Shown: positions 26,757 through 33,845 of the stretch, one piece after another
How the letters are laid out: each line of letters begins with the position of its first letter
How positions within the stretch are numbered: the first letter of the stretch is position 1
DNA from: CAZDDB01 sp963843285
Lineage (GTDB): Bacteria; Acidobacteriota; HRBIN11; JAKEFK01
DNA length: 64,000 nt
Assembly: GCA_963843285.1 (NCBI GenBank)
Contig: CAWJJO010000012.1
Location: forward strand, 1-64,000
Direction: 5' to 3'
Program-made: the position numbers and the translations under genes
The notes under the pieces: generated by a model
Databases searched by the model: none
What the model saw: only the letters and a program-made list of their open reading frames with translations
Told to the model about the DNA's origin: nothing

Positions 26757-26830
26757 GCGCCCGTAGCTCAGCTGGATAGAGCATCTGCCTTCTAAGCAGA
26801 GGGTCGGGAGTTCGAGCCTCTCCGGGCGCA
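26757..26830 (+). tRNA. tRNA-Arg (TCT)
   Basis: Acceptor GCGCCCG/CGGGCGC with discriminator A. Anticodon stem TCTGC/GCAGA around CTTCTAA gives anticodon TCT. T-arm GTTCGAGCC is intact. Confidence 0.94.
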
Positions 26831-26833
26831 TTT

Positions 26834-26870
26834 GCGTCTACTGCGTCGTTGAGTCGTTGCGTCGCGATAG
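26834..26870. repeat. Family F repeat units between tRNA-Arg and tRNA-His
   Basis: GCGTCTACTGCGTCGTTGAG followed by TCGTTGCGTCGCGATAG: direct units of the same family as the flanks of the other tRNAs. Confidence 0.7.
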
Positions 26871-26883
26871 AGGCTACAGTATG

Positions 26884-26956
26884 GTGAGTGTAGCTCAGTT
26901 GGTAGAGCGCTGGATTGTGGCTCCAGTGGTCGTGGGTTCAAGTCCCATCACTCACC
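26884..26956 (+). tRNA. tRNA-His (GTG)
   Basis: Acceptor GTGAGTG/CACTCAC, an extra G at position -1 (26883) and discriminator C, both diagnostic of tRNA-His. Anticodon stem CTGGA/TCCAG around TTGTGGC gives anticodon GTG. Confidence 0.95.
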
Positions 26957-26982
26957 CTTTATTTCCATTTGTGCCAGAGCGA

Positions 26983-27642
26983 ATGCAAAGACTCAATACA
27001 AAGCCGGGGTGGTTTTTTCGCAGACGGTTATTGAAAGAGTTAATACGTTCGATTGATTCGGATAGGTTTTCAACAATCCGCAGCCGTTATCAAAACGCTT
27101 CACCCGACCCGGGTTACAGTAAATATCTGGATCTGAAATATTGGTTGAACGTCAATCTCAAGTACGCTCTGCATTTGAATCTACACAAAACACCTTCCGC
27201 ATCGATTCTGGACCTCGGTACAGGATGCGGCTATTTTCCGTTCATTTGCCGTCTTCTCGGACATTCCGTTCAGGCTCTAGATACGGAAGAAGTTTCCATG
27301 TATCGTGAAATGACCGAGCTACTCCAGGTTCCAAGAACGATTCACAAGATTATGGCGATGGAACCTTTGCCTGATTCTCACAGTCCGTTCAATGTGATTA
27401 CGGCATTCTTGATTTGTTTTAACAATCACAAACAACCCGATTTGTGGAAAGAAGCGGAATGGAATTTTCTTCTGGATGACCTGATGCGGCTTTCAGCTCC
27501 GAACGCGCGTGTTTTCTTTGTTCTAAATCCAGAGACAGATGGTCAATTCTATTCTACCGAGCTCAAATCGCTCTTCAAAAAACGGGGCGCTCGCATCGAT
27601 GGGGCCAATGTAGACTTCATTCGAGGCATTCAAGGGATCTGA
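26983..27642 (+). CDS. Class I SAM-dependent methyltransferase
   Basis: 219 residues. Motif I ILDLGTGCGYFPF (residues 75-87) is the SAM-binding glycine loop. SVQALDTEEVSMY provides the acidic residue for the ribose, and the post-motif region NVITAFLICFNNH replaces the usual catalytic loop. The N-terminal ~70 residues are helical and positively charged (GWFFRRRLLKELIRS). Substrate unknown; small-molecule or lipid methylation are both possible. ATG 26983 is used because all earlier in-frame codons translate tRNA-His. It lies 26 bases downstream of that tRNA and could be transcribed with it. Confidence 0.75.
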   Translation: MQRLNTKPGWFFRRRLLKELIRSIDSDRFSTIRSRYQNASPDPGYSKYLDLKYWLNVNLKYALHLNLHKTPSASILDLGTGCGYFPFICRLLGHSVQALDTEEVSMYREMTELLQVPRTIHKIMAMEPLPDSHSPFNVITAFLICFNNHKQPDLWKEAEWNFLLDDLMRLSAPNARVFFVLNPETDGQFYSTELKSLFKKRGARIDGANVDFIRGIQGI

Positions 27643-27772
27643 CGCAATGTCGCATCTTTAGAACCACGAACTTGTGATTGTCATATTTCTGAAACAGAGA
27701 TTCTTACGACGGGGCCTTCGATCGAAACAACGGCTCGGAAGCATCCGGCAACCAGACGTCACATTCAGGTGA

Positions 27773-27961
27773 CGGACAGGCAATGATTCAATCCAAGCCC
27801 ACGTCAGACCGGAATCTTCGATTGTTGGCGAACGTTTTGCATATGGCATGGGCAAGTATGGCACGCTTGAGAAGGGCTCAAGAAGGCCTTTCACGGCAAG
27901 TGAGACCACACTTCTTGTTGCCAATCCTCAGAAGCTTAGACCGGCCGACGACCCGGTCTAA
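27773..27961 (+). pseudogene. Possible gene remnant without start
   Basis: A plus-strand frame open for 62 codons, without an ATG, reads like protein: FAYGMGKYGTLEKGSRRPFT and TASETTLLVANPQKLRPADD. It ends at TAA 27959. Immediately upstream, another frame (SETEILTTGPSIETTARKHP) also reads like protein, as if separated by a frameshift. No family is recognised and the call rests on appearance only. Confidence 0.22.
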
Positions 27962-27999
27962 AAATTGAGCTGGGGTGGGACGATTTCCCCCCGTCCCAC
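27936..27999. repeat. Two short hairpins upstream of the NtrC-type regulator
   Basis: TTAGACCGG/CCGGTCTAA (27936-27944 and 27953-27961) and GTGGGACG/CGTCCCAC (27975-27982 and 27992-27999). Neither has a clear T-run on the plus strand, so a terminator role is unproved. Apart from the possible remnant, the 27643-28063 gap shows no gene. Confidence 0.5.
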
Positions 28000-28063
28000 T
28001 TCAGCAGTTCTTTCCTGATCTGCTACAATAAGCTCTCGACATAAGAGTGTCAGATTTTTGCGA

Positions 28064-29455
28064 ATGCCGAATACAAGAGTTCTTGTTGTAGAAGCGGAAA
28101 GGAACATTGCCGAGTTGTGCGCGGAGACTCTCCGCAAACTCCCCGATGCCGAAATTCTAGTAGAAACCGAAAATCGTTCCGCCATGGAACGTCTGAACGG
28201 CGGTAGAATCGATTTACTACTTGCCGATATCCAACAGCAAAGCACGGACAATCTTGCACTGTTTCGGTTAGCCAGAAAGGCTGATCCGAATCTACCAATT
28301 TTGATCCTGACCGACACAGCAACAATCAATACGGCAGTGGAATGCATGAAACTGGGTGCTGCCGATTATATTACCAAGCCTTTTTTTCCGGATGATTTTC
28401 TTGCGACTGTCCGTCATCTTCTGGAACAGAAACGTCTCCGCGATGAATACCGCATGCTCCAATGGCAGATGGTGCGTTCCCACTCTATGGATGGGATCGT
28501 GGGAAGAAGTCCTGGAATGCGTGCTGTCTTTAAGACAATCCAGCTTGTATCTCAAACAGATGTGGACGTTCTGATTTTTGGAGAAACGGGGACGGGAAAA
28601 GAACTCGTTGCGCGAGCGATTCATGGCCGCAGTGCCCGCAAAACGGGTCAGTTCATCGCGATCGATTGTGGCGCAATCCCTGAAACTTTGCTCGAATCGG
28701 AATTGTTCGGCTACGAGCGCGGCGCCTTCACCGGCGCCGATCAACGCAGTCCCGGTTTGTTGGAGATGGCAAACAAAGGGACGTTCTTTATGGATGAAAT
28801 CGGCGAGCTGCCTCCACGATTGCAGGCGAAACTCTTGCGCGCTCTTCAAGAACGAAAAATCCGCCGAGTCGGCGGAAAAGACGAAATCGATCTGGACGTG
28901 CGTGTTATCGTCGCTACATCCCGGAATCTTGAAAACGAGATCCGTGAGCAGCGCTTCCGAAACGATCTATACTACCGCATCAATGTCGCGCGCGTTTCTC
29001 TGCCTCCTCTGCGGGAACGAACGGAAGACATCCCGTTGCTGGTGTCTCATTTTTTAAGCATGTATTGCGAACAAATGGACAAACCGATGGTGGATGTGGA
29101 CCCGGAGGCAGTCGAGGTACTGTTGCGTTTTTCGTGGCCGGGAAATGTCCGGGAATTACAGAATGTCTTGAAACGCGCTTTGGCCATGTCCACGCATCAG
29201 TTGCTTACCATTGAAGATTTTCCCGATGAAATTGTAGTCCAGGGCGGAGAACGTCGCGGTCGCGACCGGGGTGGGTTTTTTGAAGTGCGCGAACAAAGAA
29301 TCGCCGCTTTTGAAAAATGGTATCTGAGTAATCTTTTGAAAACGTGTTTAGGAGACGCAACCCGCGCATCAAGAAAGGCCGATATCCCGCGCGGAACTCT
29401 TTACCGGCTTCTAAAGAAATACAATCTCAAACCCGAAGACTTCCGCAACTCATGA
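28064..29455 (+). CDS. NtrC-family sigma-54-dependent response regulator
   Basis: 463 residues. It has a receiver (1-125) with phospho-acceptor Asp55 (LLLADIQQQ), then the AAA+ domain with Walker A GETGTGKE, the sigma-54 contact loop GAFTGA (YERGAFTGADQRS), Walker B GTFFMDEIGELP and the arginine-finger region. The C-terminus is a Fis-type helix-turn-helix (TRASRKADIPRGTLYRLLKK). In the receiver the usual Asp-Asp acidic pair is replaced by Glu10-Ala11-Glu12 (VVEAERN), so metal binding may be altered. No kinase gene is adjacent. The stop overlaps the start of a PagL-like gene, suggesting a link to outer-membrane lipid remodelling. ATG 28064 is preferred over TTG 28058. Confidence 0.9.
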   Translation: MPNTRVLVVEAERNIAELCAETLRKLPDAEILVETENRSAMERLNGGRIDLLLADIQQQSTDNLALFRLARKADPNLPILILTDTATINTAVECMKLGAADYITKPFFPDDFLATVRHLLEQKRLRDEYRMLQWQMVRSHSMDGIVGRSPGMRAVFKTIQLVSQTDVDVLIFGETGTGKELVARAIHGRSARKTGQFIAIDCGAIPETLLESELFGYERGAFTGADQRSPGLLEMANKGTFFMDEIGELPPRLQAKLLRALQERKIRRVGGKDEIDLDVRVIVATSRNLENEIREQRFRNDLYYRINVARVSLPPLRERTEDIPLLVSHFLSMYCEQMDKPMVDVDPEAVEVLLRFSWPGNVRELQNVLKRALAMSTHQLLTIEDFPDEIVVQGGERRGRDRGGFFEVREQRIAAFEKWYLSNLLKTCLGDATRASRKADIPRGTLYRLLKKYNLKPEDFRNS

Positions 29456-30003
29456 AAATTGCAGTCTTGCTTCTCCTCTTGCTTGTATGTCCTCTCGCGT
29501 CTGCCGAAGATACAATTTCCGGGAGCTTTCACAAGGGCATATGGAATTTCGGGGTCTGGGGCGGCGGCGGGAAGGGATTGAACAATTCGACAAAAACCAC
29601 CACGGTTCTGCTCGGAGGATTCCGGGTTGGAAGATTTCTCACAAACACGCTCGAGTATGACATCGAAGTGATCCCCGCCTTTGTCGTCTTTCAGAGCGAT
29701 ACGCCATACGGGATCGATATAACGCCATTTCTGCTGAAATGGAATTTCACTCCCAAGCGCAATGTTGTTCCCTACTTTGAATTTGGCGCGGGTGTTTTGT
29801 TCACTTCGGAGGATGTGCCGGAAACAACGTCACGTCTTAACTTCACGCCGCAGGCAGGATTCGGATTGCAGATATACTCCGATCGAAGGAAAGCCTTCAC
29901 CATTGCGTGTAAATACATGCACATTTCCAACGGCGGGCTGAAACATCCGAATCCAGGAATCAATACCATCCAGTTGCAGGTCGGTTTTTCCTGGCTACGC
30001 TAA
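29452..30003 (+). CDS. PagL-like lipid A deacylase / acyloxyacyl hydrolase
   Basis: 183 residues. Signal peptide MKIAVLLLLLLVCPLASA, then a small beta barrel (FGVWGGGGKG, LLGGFRVGRFLTN, LEYDIEVIPAFVVF, PYFEFGAGVLFTS, FTPQAGFGLQIY) ending in the aromatic strand QVGFSWLR. The PagL catalytic signature His-x-Ser-Asn is present in KYMHISNGG (His157, Ser159). This family removes the 3-O acyl chain of lipid A in the outer membrane. Its ATG overlaps the regulator stop by four bases, so the start is well supported. A weak hairpin with a T-run follows the stop. Confidence 0.82.
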   Translation: MKIAVLLLLLLVCPLASAEDTISGSFHKGIWNFGVWGGGGKGLNNSTKTTTVLLGGFRVGRFLTNTLEYDIEVIPAFVVFQSDTPYGIDITPFLLKWNFTPKRNVVPYFEFGAGVLFTSEDVPETTSRLNFTPQAGFGLQIYSDRRKAFTIACKYMHISNGGLKHPNPGINTIQLQVGFSWLR

Positions 30004-30004
30004 C

Positions 30005-30026
30005 GATTCAAACAAATCGCTTTTTT
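30005..30026 (+). terminator. Weak intrinsic terminator after the PagL-like gene
   Basis: CGATT, loop CAAACA, AATCG, then CTTTTTTC. Only five base pairs, but well placed 1 base after the stop and before the next tRNA gene. Confidence 0.4.
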
Positions 30027-30061
30027 CTTTTCGAGAACGAAGATGTTATACTCCCTAGTTC

Positions 30062-30135
30062 GCGCCCGTAGCTCAGCTGGATAGAGCGCCAGGCTTCGAA
30101 CCTGTAGGTCGGGGGTTCGAGTCCCTCCGGGCGCG
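30062..30135 (+). tRNA. tRNA-Arg (TCG)
   Basis: Acceptor GCGCCCG/CGGGCGC with discriminator G. Anticodon loop CTTCGAA between CCAGG and CCTGT gives anticodon TCG. D- and T-arms are canonical. Confidence 0.93.
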
Positions 30136-30140
30136 CTTGT

Positions 30141-30615
30141 GCGTCTATCGCGTCGTTGCGTCTATCGCGTCGTCGCGTTGTTCGCCGCTCACGATAACAA
30201 CTCAGGCGGGAAGGAGATTCGTGATGAAGATTACCCGCTTTGAAGATTTGGATGTTTGGCAAAGAGCCAGAGAACTGACAAAACTGGTCTACAAGATAAC
30301 GAAGTTTGACACGTTTAATCAGGACCAACGGCTGAGAAATCAGATACGTGATTCCTGCGTATCGATTATGGCTAATATTGCCGAGGGGTTTTCGAGAAAC
30401 TCGGACAAGGAGTTCCGACAGTTCCTCTTTGTTGCAAAAGGATCCGCGGCTGAAGTTCATTCTTATGTATCCCTGGATCAGCATTATGTGGCGGAAACAG
30501 ATTTCCGAAACCTCTACGAGGAAACGGATCATGTCTCGCGCATGCTTTCAAACTTGATTCAGTATCTTGCGCGACCTTCGCGATAGACGCAACGACGCAA
30601 TAGACGCGACGACGC
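30141..30615 (+). mobile_element. Candidate tRNA-associated element: inverted family F arms around a four-helix-bundle gene
   Basis: Left arm 30141-30177 (GCGTCTATCGCGTCGTTGCG then TCTATCGCGTCGTCGCG) and right arm 30579-30615, whose complement begins GCGTCGTCGCGTCTATTGCG, are built from the same two alternating units, GCGTCTATC and GCGTCGTT, in opposite orientation. The segment between the arms holds a single gene, and that gene's stop codon lies inside the right arm. tRNA-Arg genes abut both ends (30135 and 30620). No target duplication was resolved because the arms are themselves repetitive. Mobility is inferred from architecture only. Confidence 0.5.
30224..30586 (+). CDS. Four-helix-bundle protein (23S rRNA IVS / Avd-like)
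   Basis: 120 residues with the family pattern: ITRFEDLDVWQRARELTKLV at the N-terminus, DQRLRNQIRDSCVSIMANIAEGF in the middle (split here over the conserved S-I-x-x-N-I-A-E-G-F core) and EFRQFLFVAKGSAAEVHSYV after it. Homologues are the proteins encoded in intervening sequences of some 23S rRNA genes and the accessory proteins (Avd) of diversity-generating retroelements; their biochemistry is poorly known. AAGGAG lies 7 bases before the ATG at 30224. No rRNA, reverse transcriptase or variable repeat is present. The gene instead sits between two tRNA-Arg genes, flanked by inverted repeat arms, with its UAG stop in the right arm. Confidence 0.9.
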   Translation: MKITRFEDLDVWQRARELTKLVYKITKFDTFNQDQRLRNQIRDSCVSIMANIAEGFSRNSDKEFRQFLFVAKGSAAEVHSYVSLDQHYVAETDFRNLYEETDHVSRMLSNLIQYLARPSR

Positions 30616-30619
30616 AAAT

Positions 30620-30692
30620 GCGCCTGTAGCTCAGTGGATAGAGCGGCAGCCTCCGGAGCTGTAGGTCGGGGGTTCGAGTCCCTCCAGGCGCA
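30620..30692 (+). tRNA. tRNA-Arg (CCG)
   Basis: Acceptor GCGCCTG/CAGGCGC with discriminator A. Anticodon stem GCAGC/GCTGT around CTCCGGA gives anticodon CCG. Confidence 0.93.
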
Positions 30693-30695
30693 TTA

Positions 30696-30736
30696 GCGTC
30701 TATTGCGTCATCGCGTCTATTGCGTCTATTGCATCT
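30696..30736. repeat. Family F direct array after tRNA-Arg (CCG)
   Basis: GCGTCTATTGCGTCATCGCG followed by TCTATTGCGTCTATTGCATCT: about four imperfect head-to-tail units ending exactly at the next gene's ATG, which therefore has no recognisable ribosome site. Confidence 0.8.
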
Positions 30737-31321
30737 ATGAATCCGCCGTTATTGGAAGTCGTACTTCAGCTATCTTTTGATCCTGTTCTTCTAGCCGAAG
30801 ACCGGTTGCAGTATTTCTTCAATATCAATTGTGATTCTCAAGACAATATTCGCATCTTCACCGATAGAATCGAACTTTCCAGCAGCCGTGGAGTCAGTTT
30901 CCCGAGACTTCGTTCCGATTGGACTCGTATTCTGGATTCCTTTCTTGATACGTTTCGGATCACTTCGCTAAATCAGATTTCCCTTGCTTATCTAAATGAG
31001 ATTCCGCTCCAGGATCTTCGTGATTTCCGGAATCTTCTAAATCTCCGCATTGAAATGCCGCCGTCTTTGAACGAGCGTTTTGAATTCTTTAGAACCGAAT
31101 GCACTTACAAATACGATTTCGGCGAGATTCAAGTATGGCTGCAGCCGGACTGGGATGAGCAAATCGATAGTTACTGTATTCAACTCAATCTGGAGTCACG
31201 GCATATCGGACAGGTGCCCAGCAGCAGTCTGTTTTTTCAATTGCAAGAATTGCACGACGGCATCAAGACCGTATTTCGCGAGATCCTTTCGGAAAGTTAC
31301 ATCCGCCAATTGCCGCAGTAA
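30737..31321 (+). CDS. TIGR04255-like family protein
   Basis: 194 residues. The N-terminus NPPLLEVVLQLSFDPV is the hallmark of the sporadically distributed TIGR04255 family (PxxEVxxxxxF). LRSDWTRILDSFLDTFRIT and YLNEIPLQDLRDF are consistent with it. This copy is somewhat shorter than the usual ~250 residues. Function unknown; members are often found beside mobile or defence genes (recollection). The start codon abuts a family F repeat array with no Shine-Dalgarno, so the gene may be read from a repeat-borne transcript or its true leader was replaced. It converges on the metal transporter operon, 1 base apart. Confidence 0.55.
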   Translation: MNPPLLEVVLQLSFDPVLLAEDRLQYFFNINCDSQDNIRIFTDRIELSSSRGVSFPRLRSDWTRILDSFLDTFRITSLNQISLAYLNEIPLQDLRDFRNLLNLRIEMPPSLNERFEFFRTECTYKYDFGEIQVWLQPDWDEQIDSYCIQLNLESRHIGQVPSSSLFFQLQELHDGIKTVFREILSESYIRQLPQ

Positions 31322-31322
31322 G

Positions 31323-32768
31323 CTATTCGAAACGCCCGCTTTGCGAATTCCATTTCAGACGATTCCCCTGCTGCTTCCACCAGTCTTCGATTTTCTTGAT
31401 TGCTTCGTGATTCTCCGAAACGGACTTCTCGGGATTGTATCCAAACTTTCGCGACGATGCGGATTCCAGCAATTCAGCTGCTTGCGCGCGCGCAAAACCC
31501 GCTTCTTCATTTTTCAAGATATGGATCAGCGTCTCAAAGCCGTTTTTATCACCGAGTGAAAGCTGGGCATTTGCAATGGTAAATTTCAGAAAATCATCGT
31601 AGTGGTTGTTCGCGGCTTTTTGCAAAGCCGGTGTTGCGCGGGGATCTTTCTGTTTACCCAAGGCCTCTACAACTGCTTCCACTACCTGTTCGGACTTTGT
31701 CTCCTGTAAAACCTTTGTAAGCGCCGGAACGATCCGTGCGTCGTTCATGTCTCCCAGGTGTGAGATTGCATCCAATTGATGCGCTTCTTCCCCTTCCTTG
31801 AGTTCATTGAGCAAGAGATCTATAGGCGATAGTTTTGATTCTTCTGGAGTCTCCTTTCTGAAGTGAGAAAGGCCTGTAAAAAACAGAGCAGCAAATAGCA
31901 TAATGGCGGCAACAGTTCCAACCGCCCGCATCTTACTTGGGGAATTCTTGAAGAAATAGGAAATGCTGGAAACAATCAAGAACAGCGCCAGCATTACCAC
32001 AACTGCGGGACCCGTGGGGTAATCGGAATAGAACGACCAGATGATGCCCAGAGTGCTTGCTAGAACCGCGACAAACCACCCGAAAAGTAGTCTCCCTCGG
32101 ACAGTGCTACTCCACATTTGAGCGATCACAGCGGGAACAACGAGATAGGAGAAGACCAGCAAGACTCCGACAATGGCCACCGATTTTGTGATCACCAGTC
32201 CGAAGGACATATAGAAAAGCAAGTCCCAAAGGTGGATGTTCATTCCTGAGGCCCGCGCGCCCTCCGGATCCATGGAAATGCCCAGGAATTTCCTGCGAAA
32301 GAGAACATGGAAAACGCCGATGCTTCCGTAGAGGAGCGCCATTTCAGCAACCGATTTCATAGAAACCAAAAGAACATCTCCTGTCAACATGTGCTTGAGC
32401 TCTTCGCCACCGGTAGCCGATTTCGAAAGGATCAAGATCGCTCCAGCAGATGCCGCGGCATAGATGATCCCAATAAACGCTTCCTGTGGAACTCGTTCCT
32501 TACGCATCCTTGCAATCGCGAAGGCCCCGGCCCCAACGAAAGTAAATGCAAGGGAGAATAGGGAAATCTTAAAGGCGTCTGTGGCGGGATCGTAACCGAG
32601 AGTCGTCGCATATGTCGCGCCCAGTGCGGCAATTTGCGCAAGCGCCAAATCCACGAAAATTACTTTTCGCTCTATGACGTGGATTCCCAGATAAACGTGA
32701 TTTATGGAAAGGACAAGACAAGCCAAAAACGGAACCAGCATCCACTTCAGCTCAAGAACGCTGGGCAT
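31323..32768 (-). CDS. ABC-3-type metal permease fused to C-terminal HEAT repeats
   Basis: 481 residues. Residues 1-300 form a ZnuB/MntB-type ABC-3 permease: FLACLVLSINHVYLGIHVIE, VDLALAQIAALGAT, QEAFIGIIYAAASAGAILIL, SVAIVGVLLVFSYLVVPAVI, ending in a further membrane segment. A linker rich in Glu/Lys leads to residues ~320-470 with HEAT-like repeats (HQLDAISHLGDMNDARIVPA, EQVVEAVVEALGKQKDPRAT). Standard permeases of the family stop at about 260-290 residues, so the HEAT part is an addition, probably cytosolic. It is the third gene of the operon after the channel and binding protein. No ABC ATPase gene is adjacent. Confidence 0.85.
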   Translation of the reverse strand: MPSVLELKWMLVPFLACLVLSINHVYLGIHVIERKVIFVDLALAQIAALGATYATTLGYDPATDAFKISLFSLAFTFVGAGAFAIARMRKERVPQEAFIGIIYAAASAGAILILSKSATGGEELKHMLTGDVLLVSMKSVAEMALLYGSIGVFHVLFRRKFLGISMDPEGARASGMNIHLWDLLFYMSFGLVITKSVAIVGVLLVFSYLVVPAVIAQMWSSTVRGRLLFGWFVAVLASTLGIIWSFYSDYPTGPAVVVMLALFLIVSSISYFFKNSPSKMRAVGTVAAIMLFAALFFTGLSHFRKETPEESKLSPIDLLLNELKEGEEAHQLDAISHLGDMNDARIVPALTKVLQETKSEQVVEAVVEALGKQKDPRATPALQKAANNHYDDFLKFTIANAQLSLGDKNGFETLIHILKNEEAGFARAQAAELLESASSRKFGYNPEKSVSENHEAIKKIEDWWKQQGNRLKWNSQSGRFE

Positions 32769-32802
32769 ATTTATCTCCTGGTTCTTTTTGTTGACGGCAT
32801 TT

Positions 32803-33834
32803 TTACGATTTCAATGCCGTTGTGATTTTCTGTATGATGTGATTCATCAGGTCGAAATAAGTCTTGATCTCCGGTTCTCCCTCCACCTGGTTCGGCAGAA
32901 GAACCACTTTCGCTCCCGTCTGTTTGGCGATATTGTTGGGAAGCGAGGGATCATAGAAATTATCCACAAGAATCAACGGGATTTTTTCGCTTCGAAGTCT
33001 TTCAGTCACCTGTCTTACATGCTGTGGACCGGGTGGGATCCCAGGACGCTCCTCAATTGTGCCGACAAGCTGAATTCCGAAGACCTGCGCAAAATAGACC
33101 CATACTTTGTGGAACTCAAAGGCTTTTTGACCTCGCAGCGACTCAGCAGCCTTGAGCCATCCGCCGGCTTTTGCCGACAGCGGCTCGCCGCCAATCTTAT
33201 TGTTCAGCAGGAAATCTCCAAGTTGACCGCTTGCTGCAAGTCGCGTCAGTTTCTGAATGCCGACGAGTTTCAACAACTCCGAGCCAAACAACGCGGTGTC
33301 AATCCGAGAATTGAAATCATTTTTGCGGGCCTCATAATAATCGGCGCCGGCAGGGTCCGCTGATTTCAGGGCTTCCGCAATATTGTCCGCCTGTTGTTTA
33401 GCCAGCAGTGGATCGAGCCATACGTGCGGGTTCCCCTGGGGATGGATATCCCCAAGTTCACGAGTTAATACTGAGGGAACCTCCAAGGGTGAAATCCCCT
33501 TGCTGGCAATGATCCTTCCCGGCATTCCTACGAAGAGTCGTGAATTTCCCGAACCGTTGACAACCTCGTTTCCCCATAACTCCAACGAAAAACCGTTTTC
33601 GATGAACAAATCTGCTTCACGCGTTTTCTTCATCAATACGGGAGTCGGGGTTACAAAATGCGGATCCTGATCTCCTTTCGCCAGTGCAATTACATCGACT
33701 CTGTCCCCACCCACCTCTTGCGTGAGCGCTTTTAGCGTGGGGAGTGTACAAACCACATGCACCTTCTTTTGATCAGCGGCCCAAAGCGGTAGTGCAAGAA
33801 TCATTACAAACAACAGTGCTTTAACATTTTTCAT
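32803..33834 (-). CDS. Periplasmic metal-binding protein (ZnuA-like)
   Basis: 343 residues. Signal peptide MKNVKALLFVMILALPLWAA, then a cluster A-I solute-binding fold. The metal-ligand regions are recognisable: His in KGDQDPHFVTP, His in GNPHVWLDP, His in KAFEFHKVWVYF, and Asp in LILVDNFYDP. It lacks the His-rich loop of enteric ZnuA, so zinc, manganese and iron cannot be told apart. The start at 33834 has GAGGAG 8 bases upstream; an ATG 15 bases earlier is also possible. It begins 11 bases after the stop of the outer-membrane gene. Confidence 0.87.
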   Translation of the reverse strand: MKNVKALLFVMILALPLWAADQKKVHVVCTLPTLKALTQEVGGDRVDVIALAKGDQDPHFVTPTPVLMKKTREADLFIENGFSLELWGNEVVNGSGNSRLFVGMPGRIIASKGISPLEVPSVLTRELGDIHPQGNPHVWLDPLLAKQQADNIAEALKSADPAGADYYEARKNDFNSRIDTALFGSELLKLVGIQKLTRLAASGQLGDFLLNNKIGGEPLSAKAGGWLKAAESLRGQKAFEFHKVWVYFAQVFGIQLVGTIEERPGIPPGPQHVRQVTERLRSEKIPLILVDNFYDPSLPNNIAKQTGAKVVLLPNQVEGEPEIKTYFDLMNHIIQKITTALKS

Positions 33835-33845
33835 AGTCAGACTCC

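Noticed and set aside
26491..26784. Minus-strand frame across tRNA-Pro and tRNA-Arg
   Set aside because: It translates the complement of tRNA genes and spacer repeats (GREDLNLRPPAPKAGALSR is a known tRNA-derived artefact).
26857..26982. Protein-like sequence reading VAQLVERWIVAPVVVGSSP
   Set aside because: It is the translation of tRNA-His, a familiar artefact; the methyltransferase starts at 26983.
27658..27924. 88-residue minus-strand frame
   Set aside because: No motif, no ribosome site; the plus-strand frames of the same region look more protein-like.
30141..30615. Diversity-generating retroelement around the Avd-like gene
   Set aside because: No reverse transcriptase, template repeat or variable repeat is found nearby, so only the IVS-type interpretation is kept.
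26668..30736. GCGTC repeats as a CRISPR array
   Set aside because: Units are adjacent or inverted without unique spacers of regular length, and no cas gene is present.
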